64,000 nucleotides of DNA from an uncultured Butyricicoccus sp. Its GTDB lineage: Bacteria > Bacillota > Clostridia > Oscillospirales > Butyricicoccaceae. The position numbers and the translations under genes are program-made. Of the stretch, positions 8,406 through 17,312 are shown piece by piece (the stretch's first letter is position 1; each line of letters begins with the position of its first letter). The notes under the pieces were generated by a model. That model ran no database searches, was not told where the DNA came from, and worked only from the letters and a program-made list of their open reading frames with translations. The DNA lies in the NCBI GenBank assembly GCA_944384745.1, contig CALWUO010000003.1:62001-126000 (forward strand), in the 5' to 3' direction.

Positions 8406-9901
8406 GAAAAATCCTCCATAATATCATAAATCTTTTTAATATCAATTGAATTTCTAACTAAATCTGCAAGTTTATCATATTGCATTTGTTTATAATCGTA
8501 TAAATTTATATAACTATTTTCAATAGATATATTTTTCTTTTTAGCGATTGCATTTATCAAGCTTAATGTTATTTCTGAGTTATCAAAAATGCCATGTAAA
8601 TATGTCCCATATGCGTTATTATTATAACAACCATCAAAAATTTCAGTTTCGCCACGTTTTAATATTTGAAATGGTTTTGCACTTTCTAACAATTCAGTTT
8701 CACCCATATGAATTTCATATCCAAATGTATTTTTACCTGAAAGTGATGAAAAAATCCCATCTATATTTAAAATAGTACCTGTTGCTTGAGTTGTAGTTTT
8801 ATTTTTATGAAATACCGTTTTTATAGGTAAAATTCCCATACCCTTTATTTGTCCACCGCTTTCAGTGTTTTCAGGGTCAGAAATAAGTTGTCCCATCATT
8901 TGATAACCGCCACATATGCCTAAAATAGGGATATTTTTATCATGATATTTAAGTATTTGTGCCTCCAAACCAGTTTCTCTTAACCATTTTAAATCATTTA
9001 TAGTATTTTTTGTACCAGCAATAATTATTAAATCAGTGTTTTCAAGTTGGTCTGGTCGCTCAATATAATTTAAACTTACACCATTTATTCTTGAAAGTGG
9101 GTCAAAATCAGTAAAATTTGATATATGTGGTAATTTAATAACAGCAATATTTATTAGGTTAACAGAGTTTTTGTTATCTAATCTACTGGATAAACTATCC
9201 TCATCATCAATATCAAGCGGCATATAAGGCACAACACCTAAAACAGGTTTTTTTGTTAAATCTTCAAGCATATCCAAACCAGAAGAAAGAATTTCTATAT
9301 CACCACGAAATTTATTTATTATAAGTCCACAAATTCTGTTTTGCTCTTCTTGTTCTAACAATTTAACTGTTCCATAGAGCGATGCAAATACACCACCTCT
9401 ATCTATATCACCAACAAGTAAAACAGGTGCATTTGCCAGCTTTGCCATGCCCATATTTACAATATCATCTTGTTTTAAATTTATTTCAGCAGGACTTCCA
9501 GCACCCTCAATAACTATAATATCAAAATCATTAGCAAGTGAAAAAAAAGTTTGTTTTATAAATGGTTTTAAATCAGATTTATTTTTAAAATACTCTTTTG
9601 CGGTTTTATTGCCTATTGATTTTCCATTTAAAATAACTTGAGAACCACAATCACTTGTTGGTTTTAATAAAATTGGGTTCATTCTTACATCAGGTTTTAT
9701 GTTACAAGCCTCAGCTTGCATTACTTGTGCTCTACCCATTTCCAAACCATCATCAGTTATAAAGGAGTTTAAAGCCATGTTTTGTGATTTAAATGGTGCA
9801 ACTTTATAACCATCTTGTTTAAAAATACGGCAAAGAGCCGCAACTAACACACTTTTACCTACATTTGACGCTGTACCTTGCACCATAATGACTTTTGCCA
9901 T
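8384..9901 (-). CDS. cbiP: Cobyric acid synthase CbiP/CobQ
   Basis: This 505-residue glutamine-dependent amidase amidates the b, d, e and g side chains of adenosylcobyrinate a,c-diamide. The N-terminal ATPase domain has GTASNVGKSVLVAALC near residue 9. The C-terminal class I glutamine amidotransferase domain has the nucleophile in GICGGYQMMG near 335, with the triad His in YLHGIFDN near 440. The length matches the family. The ATG overlaps the cobD stop in a TAATG arrangement. Confidence 0.95.
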   Translation of the reverse strand: MAKVIMVQGTASNVGKSVLVAALCRIFKQDGYKVAPFKSQNMALNSFITDDGLEMGRAQVMQAEACNIKPDVRMNPILLKPTSDCGSQVILNGKSIGNKTAKEYFKNKSDLKPFIKQTFFSLANDFDIIVIEGAGSPAEINLKQDDIVNMGMAKLANAPVLLVGDIDRGGVFASLYGTVKLLEQEEQNRICGLIINKFRGDIEILSSGLDMLEDLTKKPVLGVVPYMPLDIDDEDSLSSRLDNKNSVNLINIAVIKLPHISNFTDFDPLSRINGVSLNYIERPDQLENTDLIIIAGTKNTINDLKWLRETGLEAQILKYHDKNIPILGICGGYQMMGQLISDPENTESGGQIKGMGILPIKTVFHKNKTTTQATGTILNIDGIFSSLSGKNTFGYEIHMGETELLESAKPFQILKRGETEIFDGCYNNNAYGTYLHGIFDNSEITLSLINAIAKKKNISIENSYINLYDYKQMQYDKLADLVRNSIDIKKIYDIMEDFSCKEQQD

Positions 9902-10935
9902 TATTCTAAAACCTCCTTTATCGCTTTAATTAGTTTATTATTTTCATGTTCTGTTCTAACCGCAACACGATAATAACCTTTATTAAGTCCTATATAATTT
10001 TCACAATTTCTTATTAAAATATTATGTTTTAATAACTTTTCATGAAGTTTAAAATCAGATGTATAAAAGAGCAAATAATTTGCCTGACCATAAAAAACAG
10101 TTAAGTTTAATTGTTCTAAATCTAAATAAAGTTTATCTCTTAAAATTTTTATTTTTCTTGCTATTTGAGTTGGATAATCATTTAATTTTAATGCTGCTAA
10201 ACCCGCTTGTTGAGCTATAACAGATGTGTTCCAAGGCTGACCAAAAGCAGATAAACTATTTATCAAATTAACATTATAACTTACACAAAAACCTAAACGC
10301 ACACCTGCTAATGCATACATTTTTGTAAAAGCTTTGACAACTATTAAATTGTTGGATTTATTATATAAAACAGAAGATTGTTTTTCTGTAAAATCAAGAA
10401 AACATTCATCAACAACTAAATATATATTATTTTCATTGCATTTCTTTATAATCTTATGCATTAAATCAGTGTTTATAATTTTTCCTGTTGGGTTATTCGG
10501 ATTACATAAAATACAGATATCTATATTATTATTTAAATCATTTAAAATATCATATGTAAGGTTAAATTCATTTTCTTTTAATAAAAAATGATGTTTTATC
10601 TCACAGTTTACAGTTAATAATGCGTTTTCATATTCTGAAAAAGTTGGAGCTGTTATAAGTGCTGATTTAGGTTTTATAACATTTGCAAGCCTATAAAAAA
10701 TTTCTGCTGCACCGTTTGAACAAAAAAAATTCTCAGCTTTTAAGTTATATTTTAAAGCCAATACATTTTTTAACTCATTTGCATTTGGTTCTGGATAATG
10801 CACACATAAATCTATTGAATTATACATAGCTTGTTTAACTGATAATGGTATTCCATATGGGTTAATATTAGCAGAAAAGTCTATTAAATTATCGTTTTTG
10901 TATTTATAAATATTTCCACCATGTTCATGGTGCAT
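9901..10935 (-). CDS. cobD: L-threonine-O-3-phosphate decarboxylase CobD
   Basis: This 344-residue fold-type I PLP enzyme is related to histidinol-phosphate aminotransferase. DFSANINPYGIP near residue 20 and the Schiff-base region VVKAFTKMYALAGVRLG near 205 (lysine of FTK) fit CobD. It makes (R)-1-amino-2-propanol O-2-phosphate, the linker of the nucleotide loop. The partner cbiB, which joins it to cobyric acid, is absent from this window. HisC is the main alternative, but the N-terminal HGGNIYKY and the cobalamin context favour CobD. Confidence 0.92.
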   Translation of the reverse strand: MHHEHGGNIYKYKNDNLIDFSANINPYGIPLSVKQAMYNSIDLCVHYPEPNANELKNVLALKYNLKAENFFCSNGAAEIFYRLANVIKPKSALITAPTFSEYENALLTVNCEIKHHFLLKENEFNLTYDILNDLNNNIDICILCNPNNPTGKIINTDLMHKIIKKCNENNIYLVVDECFLDFTEKQSSVLYNKSNNLIVVKAFTKMYALAGVRLGFCVSYNVNLINSLSAFGQPWNTSVIAQQAGLAALKLNDYPTQIARKIKILRDKLYLDLEQLNLTVFYGQANYLLFYTSDFKLHEKLLKHNILIRNCENYIGLNKGYYRVAVRTEHENNKLIKAIKEVLE

Positions 10936-10938
10936 TTG

Positions 10939-11286
10939 TTATATCCTCCCTTTTATAACTTGTGGCATGCCTGCGGTAACTCTTATAACAATATCAGCAA
11001 AACTTGCAATTTCACAGCATACACGACCAGTAATTTCACGCCAATCATTAAGTTTTTTATCTATTGGAACAACTCCGCAGCCTATTTCATCGCATATTAT
11101 AATTTTATTTTTCAAACTATTTGCAAAATCAGATACATCAGTTATGTTGTTAAGTTTAATGTATTCATGTAAATTATAAATTGCTTTATTTTCCATTCCA
11201 ACAAAATCATTATCATTTAAGTGAAAAAGTTTTTTTGCCAACTCTTTTTTGCCTTGATATGCGCCACCGACTATTAAAACGGTCAT
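10939..11286 (-). CDS. Short CobU-like protein, function uncertain
   Basis: This 115-residue protein looks like an internally shortened CobU. It begins with a P-loop-like GGAYQGKKELA in which the usual Ser/Thr after GK is Lys. It then jumps to the conserved CobU second half: DEIGCGVVP, a WREITGRV segment and TAGMPQVIKG. The central part of full-length CobU, including the RIxxH guanylylation region, is missing. It sits between cobD and cobS, and its stop overlaps the cobS start. The full-length CobU next door has weak matches in exactly the region this protein conserves, so the two may act together. I infer a role in adenosylcobinamide activation but cannot assign the reaction. Confidence 0.7.
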   Translation of the reverse strand: MTVLIVGGAYQGKKELAKKLFHLNDNDFVGMENKAIYNLHEYIKLNNITDVSDFANSLKNKIIICDEIGCGVVPIDKKLNDWREITGRVCCEIASFADIVIRVTAGMPQVIKGRI

Positions 11287-12071
11287 AAAATCATACCTCC
11301 AATAGCTGCGACTAACAAAAAGATAAGTTCAGTTGTACAAATAAAAAAACCAGCTAAATCACCAGTTATACCACCAAAAATATCTTTACAGATTTTATTA
11401 TGAATAATATACCAGATTAAAATTATAAGAATTAAAACTTTTGAAATAGAAATTCCATAATTTATATTATAGATTGTCATAGTAGCCAATATTAAAAATA
11501 AAAAAGCCTCTATAACAAGTGTTATAAATACCGTTTTTCTATCGCTGTTTTCTGAAAAAACATGTGCAAGACCAGAATTTTTAGCACAAGGTAAAAAAAC
11601 AATTTTACTTCCACCGACTGCCCTTGCAACACTAAAACCTATAAATGCAATAATTATATATTTAGGAGTTTTATAAAGCTGTGCAAAACAAGCTACTTCA
11701 AATAACAAAAAAGCTATAAGCCATATAGAACCAAACGCCCCTATATTTGGGTCTTTTAAGATAGCTAATTTCTTTTGTAAATCACCAAAAGAACAAAGGG
11801 CGTCACAAGTATCACATAAACCATCTAGGTGTATTCCACCAGATATCATAATAGGAATAATTACAGAGATAATTGAATAAAAAATATCGGAAGCATTAAA
11901 ATAATTACAAAATATATACCAAAGCCATTCAAATAATCCAATAATTAAGCCAATTATAGGCAAAAACGATAACGCCCAACGCATAGTATTTTTTTGCCAT
12001 GGAATTTGCGGTACTGGTATTGTAGAATACATAGAAAATGCAACTAATATTCCACTTAAAGCACTTTTCAT
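11283..12071 (-). CDS. cobS: Cobalamin synthase CobS (adenosylcobinamide-GDP ribazoletransferase)
   Basis: This 262-residue polytopic membrane protein joins adenosylcobinamide-GDP to alpha-ribazole (phosphate). The family motif GGIHLDGLCDTCDAL near residue 80 carries the DGxxDxxDA Mg2+-binding aspartates. About six or seven hydrophobic segments follow, and the length is normal. ATGA overlaps link it to the cobU upstream and to the short CobU-like gene downstream. Confidence 0.94.
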   Translation of the reverse strand: MKSALSGILVAFSMYSTIPVPQIPWQKNTMRWALSFLPIIGLIIGLFEWLWYIFCNYFNASDIFYSIISVIIPIMISGGIHLDGLCDTCDALCSFGDLQKKLAILKDPNIGAFGSIWLIAFLLFEVACFAQLYKTPKYIIIAFIGFSVARAVGGSKIVFLPCAKNSGLAHVFSENSDRKTVFITLVIEAFLFLILATMTIYNINYGISISKVLILIILIWYIIHNKICKDIFGGITGDLAGFFICTTELIFLLVAAIGGMIL

Positions 12072-12598
12072 AAAAGATTTGCCCCCTTATATGGTAATAA
12101 AATCCCACAAACTGACTCAGCAGCCGCATTTGATAAATGAAAGAGATTTTGATTTATTTGACCTAATAATTTACAATACTCCATGGTCTCATATGGATAG
12201 TTTTCACCATCAGAAAAAATTTCACTTGTAACAATAACAAGCACTTTGCAATATTTTTCAAGATTATTTATACCATTTAAAATATGATTAGCAACATTAT
12301 CAAAACCAATACCATTAGGTGAAAACATTTCATTTGCAAGCAAATTTGATACACATTCCAATAAAATACCATCATATTGTTTTTTTGGTTTAAACTCAGC
12401 AAGATTTGTAAAACATTCTTCTGTATCAAAACATTTGCCTTGTCTTAATTCAAGATGACGTTTAATTCTTTTTTGTGCCTCATGCCCAAATGGTTGCATA
12501 GTTGCAAGATATAGATTGTTTTTTGCGTATTTACATATAATTTTTTCTGCATTAGCTGATTTTCCGCTTGCAGAACCACCTGTTATAACAATTTTCAT
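12068..12598 (-). CDS. cobU: Adenosylcobinamide kinase / adenosylcobinamide-phosphate guanylyltransferase CobU
   Basis: This 176-residue protein has the near-normal length of CobU, with an intact P-loop GGSASGKSANAE at the N-terminus. RIKRHLELR near residue 45 is the region of the guanylylated histidine. The second half reads VTSEIFSDGENYPYET instead of the usual NEVGxGIVP, so this half is divergent. It phosphorylates adenosylcobinamide and then transfers GMP. A second, short CobU-like gene lies just after cobS. The stop overlaps the start of cobS by 4 bases. Confidence 0.9.
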   Translation of the reverse strand: MKIVITGGSASGKSANAEKIICKYAKNNLYLATMQPFGHEAQKRIKRHLELRQGKCFDTEECFTNLAEFKPKKQYDGILLECVSNLLANEMFSPNGIGFDNVANHILNGINNLEKYCKVLVIVTSEIFSDGENYPYETMEYCKLLGQINQNLFHLSNAAAESVCGILLPYKGANLL

Positions 12599-12601
12599 AT
12601 T

Positions 12602-13663
12602 TTATGTTAATGGCTTATAAGCATCTATATTTATTTCTTCAAAACTTGCCATATGAAGATATGGTGCAAGTGCAATATCTATAAGTGAAACCGCAGTAAC
12701 TGCACCTGTTCCCTCACCTAATTTCATTTTTGCGTCAATAAATGGTTTTGCATTTAATTCATCAAGCAATTTTTCCCCAGCAGGTTCAAATGATTTATGA
12801 GAAAAAATAATATAATCTTTGACTTTAGGGCATAGTTTAACCGCACATAATGCCGCTGCACAAGCAATAACTCCATCAGCGACAACAGGTATTTTACAAT
12901 ACGCACCGCCTAAATATGTTCCAACCATTCCACATATGTCAAGTCCACCAACTTTATGTAAAACATCAATAATATCATTTGGATTTGGTTTATTTAATTT
13001 AATAGCGGTTTTAATAGCATTGATTTTACGATTTAAGCCATCACTTGAAAGACCTGCTCCCCTACCTGTTACTATTTCTGGTTCAAGCCCAAGAATTACA
13101 GATGTAATAGCTGCGGTAGTCGTTGTGTTACCTATTCCCATTTCGCCAACACAAAGCAAATTATAGTTATTTTGTTTACACTCTAAAGCAAGTTTTATTC
13201 CTGTTTCAATAGCAGTTATTGCTTCATTTTTTGTCATAGCTGGCTCTTTAGTCATATCAGCTGTACCGTAACGAATTTTATATTTTCTTATTTTTTCGCC
13301 TTGTACATCTCTTGCAACTCCAATATCCACTGGAATTACATCAATATTTATAGTATCAGCCATTAAACAAACACTTGTTAAACCTTTATTTAAGTTTTCA
13401 GTTACAACAGCAGTTACTTCTTGACCGCATTGTGTAACCCCTTGAGCAACAACACCATTATCTGCACAAAAAACAATAACTGCTCTTTTAGATATATTTG
13501 GTTTTTCATTTGCTTGTATGCCTGCAAGCTGAATAATAGTATCTTGTAAAAGTCCAAGCCCATCAAGTGGCATTGCTATGTTTTTAAAACGTTTTTTTGA
13601 TTTTTCTATGCTAGATTTATCAAGTGGTGTTATATTTTCTATTATTTTTTCTAATAAATTCAT
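12602..13663 (-). CDS. cobT: Nicotinate-nucleotide:dimethylbenzimidazole phosphoribosyltransferase CobT
   Basis: This 353-residue enzyme makes alpha-ribazole phosphate from a lower-ligand base and nicotinate mononucleotide. The catalytic glutamate lies in GEGTGAVTA near residue 317, and VCADNGVVAQGVTQ near 65 and GEMGIGNTTTTAA near 177 are typical. No bza genes for anaerobic dimethylbenzimidazole synthesis are in the operon, so the base must come from elsewhere or be another benzimidazole, purine or phenol. The start overlaps the cbiA stop by 4 bases. Confidence 0.95.
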   Translation of the reverse strand: MNLLEKIIENITPLDKSSIEKSKKRFKNIAMPLDGLGLLQDTIIQLAGIQANEKPNISKRAVIVFCADNGVVAQGVTQCGQEVTAVVTENLNKGLTSVCLMADTINIDVIPVDIGVARDVQGEKIRKYKIRYGTADMTKEPAMTKNEAITAIETGIKLALECKQNNYNLLCVGEMGIGNTTTTAAITSVILGLEPEIVTGRGAGLSSDGLNRKINAIKTAIKLNKPNPNDIIDVLHKVGGLDICGMVGTYLGGAYCKIPVVADGVIACAAALCAVKLCPKVKDYIIFSHKSFEPAGEKLLDELNAKPFIDAKMKLGEGTGAVTAVSLIDIALAPYLHMASFEEINIDAYKPLT

Positions 13664-15024
13664 ATATTACCTCCAAATTTAGCACAAGAATTTAAAAAAC
13701 GTAAAACAATATTTTTGTTATTTCTAAAGTATAGATGTGGATAACCTGCATAAAGGGTATCATTGCAATAAATACAATCCCATGATTTTCCGTTCGGCTT
13801 TTCAGCGTAAAAATCAGTTCCTGAATTTTCAGATTTTGAATAATGAAATTCATGGGCATTTAAATTTTCATCTTTTTTTGCAATTAAGCAATCTTTTCTA
13901 GCTGTTATAGTAATATATCCAAAGTTTTGCAGTTTATTTGTCATTTGTGCTGTTGTTTTTATAATATCAGCCATAGGATAATTACACCCATCTGATGTTG
14001 TAATGCTTGTATGCAAATACATAAAACCACCACATTCTGCAATAGTTGGCAATTTATTATTTATAGCATTATTGATACTTGAAAGCATAGATTTATTATT
14101 TGATAACTGTTTTGCATAAAGTTCTGGATAGCCTCCGCCAAGATAAAGACCAGATATATTTTCAGGTAAATATTTATCGTTAATCGGTGAAAAAGGCACA
14201 AGTTCTGCACCATATTCACAAAGCAAATCCAAATTATCTTGATAATAAAAACAAAAAGCTTTATCTTTTGCAATAGCAATACGTATAGATTTACCTTTTG
14301 TTATTTGTGATTTATTTTGGTAAAAAAGTGCAGGTGCAGTTTTTGAAAGCTCTATAATACCATCTATATCAATGGATTTTTCTGTTTCACAAGCTAAAAT
14401 ATCAAGCTGTTTTTGTAAATTTGAAAGTTCATCTGCTGTAAATAAACCAAGATGTCTGCTAGGGATTTCTATTTGTTTGATTTCTGGCAAATACCCATAT
14501 GATTTTAAACCAACTTCTTGTGCAATTTTTTTATAAAGTGGGTACATACCTGAGGAAATACCATTAAATATAACGCCTTTTAATGTATTTGGTGCAAAAT
14601 TTTTAAAACCGTAAAGCGTTGCACCCATTGATAACGATTGACCTTTAGGTTTTACAACTAAAATAACTGGTGTATTTGTAGCTCTTGAAAGATGTGCAGA
14701 TGATGCTGTATCTGTTGTTCCAGAAATACCATCATAAAAACCCATAACACCCTCAATTATTCCTAAACCGTTATCTGGAATATGTTTTACAATCAAATTT
14801 TTACATTCTTGTTCATTTAAAAAGAATAAATCAAGATTGTAACTAGGTATGTTAAGTGCTGCTTTGTGAAACATAGGGTCAATATAGTCTGGTCCACATT
14901 TAAAACAACAAAGAGAATTATTGCGTTTTTGAATAGCTCGTAAAATACCATTTACAATAGTTGTCTTTCCACAACCACTATTTGTACCAGCAATAAGCAG
15001 TCTTGGACATGCTTTATAACTCAT
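13660..15024 (-). CDS. cbiA: Cobyrinate a,c-diamide synthase CbiA
   Basis: This 454-residue protein amidates carboxylates a and c of cobyrinate using glutamine and ATP. The N-terminal AGTNSGCGKTTIVNGIL is the P-loop. EGVMGFYDG near residue 110 and the class I amidotransferase nucleophile in AECGGFMYL near 335 are intact, and GLYLGGGYPELYA marks the CbiA branch. The length is typical. Its stop overlaps the cobT start by 4 bases, and hemL ends 14 bases upstream. Confidence 0.95.
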   Translation of the reverse strand: MSYKACPRLLIAGTNSGCGKTTIVNGILRAIQKRNNSLCCFKCGPDYIDPMFHKAALNIPSYNLDLFFLNEQECKNLIVKHIPDNGLGIIEGVMGFYDGISGTTDTASSAHLSRATNTPVILVVKPKGQSLSMGATLYGFKNFAPNTLKGVIFNGISSGMYPLYKKIAQEVGLKSYGYLPEIKQIEIPSRHLGLFTADELSNLQKQLDILACETEKSIDIDGIIELSKTAPALFYQNKSQITKGKSIRIAIAKDKAFCFYYQDNLDLLCEYGAELVPFSPINDKYLPENISGLYLGGGYPELYAKQLSNNKSMLSSINNAINNKLPTIAECGGFMYLHTSITTSDGCNYPMADIIKTTAQMTNKLQNFGYITITARKDCLIAKKDENLNAHEFHYSKSENSGTDFYAEKPNGKSWDCIYCNDTLYAGYPHLYFRNNKNIVLRFLNSCAKFGGNI

Positions 15025-15038
15025 TACTTTCCTCCGAT

Positions 15039-16325
15039 TTAAAGAGTTTTTAAAACATCATCAGCGGCAGAACAAAGAGCATTTATATCATCTTTTGAAT
15101 GACTTACATTTATAAACATTGCTTCAAATTGACTTGGAGCAATATAAATTCCATGTTCAAGCATACCATGAAAATAATATTTAAACTGTTCAAGATTGGA
15201 TTTTTGAGTAGCTGAAAAGGTTGTAACATTTTCACTTGTGAAATAAGGACAAACTAACCCACCACATTGGTTTACTGTCATATTAACATTATATTTTTTT
15301 GCACTTTTACGCATATTATCTGCGATAAATTCAGCTTTTTGATTTATTTCGGTGTAATAATTAGGGTTTTGCTCAAGTATTTCAAGTTGTTTTAAACCTG
15401 CTGCCATAGCAACAGGATTTCCCGAAAGTGTACCAGCTTGGTAAACCTTGCCTAAAGGTGCTATATTTTGCATAAGCTCTTTGCTTGCTCCATAAGCACC
15501 CACAGGCATTCCTCCACCTATAATTTTACCAAATGTTACTATATCTGCACGAACATTAAAAAATTCTTGAGCACCACCAAGTGCAAGGCGGAAACCTGTT
15601 ATAACTTCATCAAAAATTAAAAGTGCATTGTTTTTATCACAAAGATTTCTTAAACCTTGTAAAAATCCATCTGCTGGAGGAACTACACCCATATTAGCCG
15701 CAACAGGTTCAACAATAACCGCTGCAATTTCATTTACATTTGAATTGAATAATTGTTCAACCGACTCTAAATTGTTATATTGTGCGGTTAAAGTGTCCTC
15801 AGCTGCACCTTTTGTAACACCAGCAGAATCTGGTTCACCTTGAGTTAAAGCACCAGAACCAGCATTCACAAGCATACTATCAGAATGACCATGATAACAA
15901 CCAGCAAATTTAATTATTTTTGCTTTGCCAGTAGCACCACGAGCCAAACGAATAGCACTCATAACCGCCTCTGTGCCTGAATTTACCATACGCACCATAT
16001 CAATATTAGGGACTATGGAAACTATTTTTTCAGCCATATCAACTTCAAGAGCAGTTGGAGCACCAAAAGAAAGACCATTTTGCATTGTATCAATTACTGC
16101 TTTAAGCACAGGTTCATAACTGTGACCAAGAATAAGTGGACCCCATGAACCAACAAAATCTATATATTCATTATTATCTAAATCCCAGATTTTACTTCCT
16201 TTGCCCTTTACAATAAATGGAGGTGTACCGCCAACCGCACCAAACGCACGAACAGGAGAATTTACACCCGCTGGTAAAAAGTTTTTGGCTCTTTCCATCA
16301 TTTTTTCAGATTTACTTAAATTCAT
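15039..16325 (-). CDS. hemL: Glutamate-1-semialdehyde 2,1-aminomutase
   Basis: This 428-residue PLP enzyme turns glutamate-1-semialdehyde into 5-aminolevulinate. The N-terminal ERAKNFLPAGVNSPVRAF is diagnostic, and the Schiff-base lysine lies in FGKIIGGGMPVGAYG near residue 267. Its presence with hemA shows that ALA is made by the C5 route from glutamyl-tRNA. It lies inside the cobalamin operon between hemB and cbiA, and the one-base spacing from hemB suggests coupling. Confidence 0.96.
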   Translation of the reverse strand: MNLSKSEKMMERAKNFLPAGVNSPVRAFGAVGGTPPFIVKGKGSKIWDLDNNEYIDFVGSWGPLILGHSYEPVLKAVIDTMQNGLSFGAPTALEVDMAEKIVSIVPNIDMVRMVNSGTEAVMSAIRLARGATGKAKIIKFAGCYHGHSDSMLVNAGSGALTQGEPDSAGVTKGAAEDTLTAQYNNLESVEQLFNSNVNEIAAVIVEPVAANMGVVPPADGFLQGLRNLCDKNNALLIFDEVITGFRLALGGAQEFFNVRADIVTFGKIIGGGMPVGAYGASKELMQNIAPLGKVYQAGTLSGNPVAMAAGLKQLEILEQNPNYYTEINQKAEFIADNMRKSAKKYNVNMTVNQCGGLVCPYFTSENVTTFSATQKSNLEQFKYYFHGMLEHGIYIAPSQFEAMFINVSHSKDDINALCSAADDVLKTL

Positions 16326-17312
16326 TTAACCTATATCCCCTTTTCTTATAGCATCAGCAAGTTCACATGCATAATATGTTATAATCATATCTGCTCCAGC
16401 TCTATACATACAAACCGCACTTTCACACATGATTTTATATTCATCAATTAGATTAGCTTTTGCCGCTGCTTTAATCATTGCATATTCACCAGAAACCGAA
16501 TAACAAGCAATTGGAATATCAAAATTTTGTTTAGCCTGATAAACTAAATCTAAATAAGCAAGTGCTGGTTTAATCATTAAAATGTCTGCACCCTCTGAAG
16601 CATCTAATGCACATTCACGCATTGCTTCCCTGCTATTATGAAAATCCATTTGATAAGAACGTCTATCACCAAAAGCAGGAGCTGAACCTGCCGCATCACG
16701 GAATGGCCCGTAAAAACTAGATGCAAATTTTGCAGAATATGCCATAATTGGAGTGTTAATAAAACCGTTTTTATCTAGAATTTCTCTTATTGCTGCAACT
16801 CTGCCGTCCATCATATCACTTGGTGCAACCATATCTGCACCCGCTTTAACATGACTAAGTGCAATTTGTGCTAATTTTTCAAGTGTTTTATCATTATCCA
16901 CATCATGACCGCATAATATTCCACAATGACCATGACTTGTATATTCGCACATGCAAACATCAGTTATAATATACATATCTGGTACAAGTTCTTTAATTTT
17001 TCTTATACCTTGTTGAACTATACCATTTTCGTCCCAAGCAGAAGAACCTTCTGCATCTTTTTCTTTTGGCAAACCAAAAAGTAAAACACGTGATATTCCG
17101 TGCTTTTTAGCACGTTCAACCATGCGAAATAGCTGGTCAGGGCTATAATGATATTGATTAGGTAAAGTGTCTATTTCCCTGTAAATATTTTCACCCTCAG
17201 CTATAAAAATAGGCCAGATAAGACTATCAGCAGAAATTCTTGTTTCACGCACCATACATCTTAAATTATCACTTGTGCGTAGTCTGCGTGGACGTATAAT
17301 TTGATTAAACAT
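16326..17312 (-). CDS. hemB: Porphobilinogen synthase (ALA dehydratase)
   Basis: This protein of about 328 residues condenses two 5-aminolevulinates into porphobilinogen. The catalytic lysines are in YSAKFASSFYGPFRDA (near residue 197) and LMIKPALAYLD (near 249). The cysteine-rich VCMCEYTSHGHCG near residue 120 marks the zinc-dependent type. A start 9 codons upstream is possible, but MFNQIIRPRRLR follows GGAGGAAAATCATC and matches the family N-terminus. With this start the gene overlaps the end of cobA-hemD by 8 bases. Confidence 0.96.
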   Translation of the reverse strand: MFNQIIRPRRLRTSDNLRCMVRETRISADSLIWPIFIAEGENIYREIDTLPNQYHYSPDQLFRMVERAKKHGISRVLLFGLPKEKDAEGSSAWDENGIVQQGIRKIKELVPDMYIITDVCMCEYTSHGHCGILCGHDVDNDKTLEKLAQIALSHVKAGADMVAPSDMMDGRVAAIREILDKNGFINTPIMAYSAKFASSFYGPFRDAAGSAPAFGDRRSYQMDFHNSREAMRECALDASEGADILMIKPALAYLDLVYQAKQNFDIPIACYSVSGEYAMIKAAAKANLIDEYKIMCESAVCMYRAGADMIITYYACELADAIRKGDIG

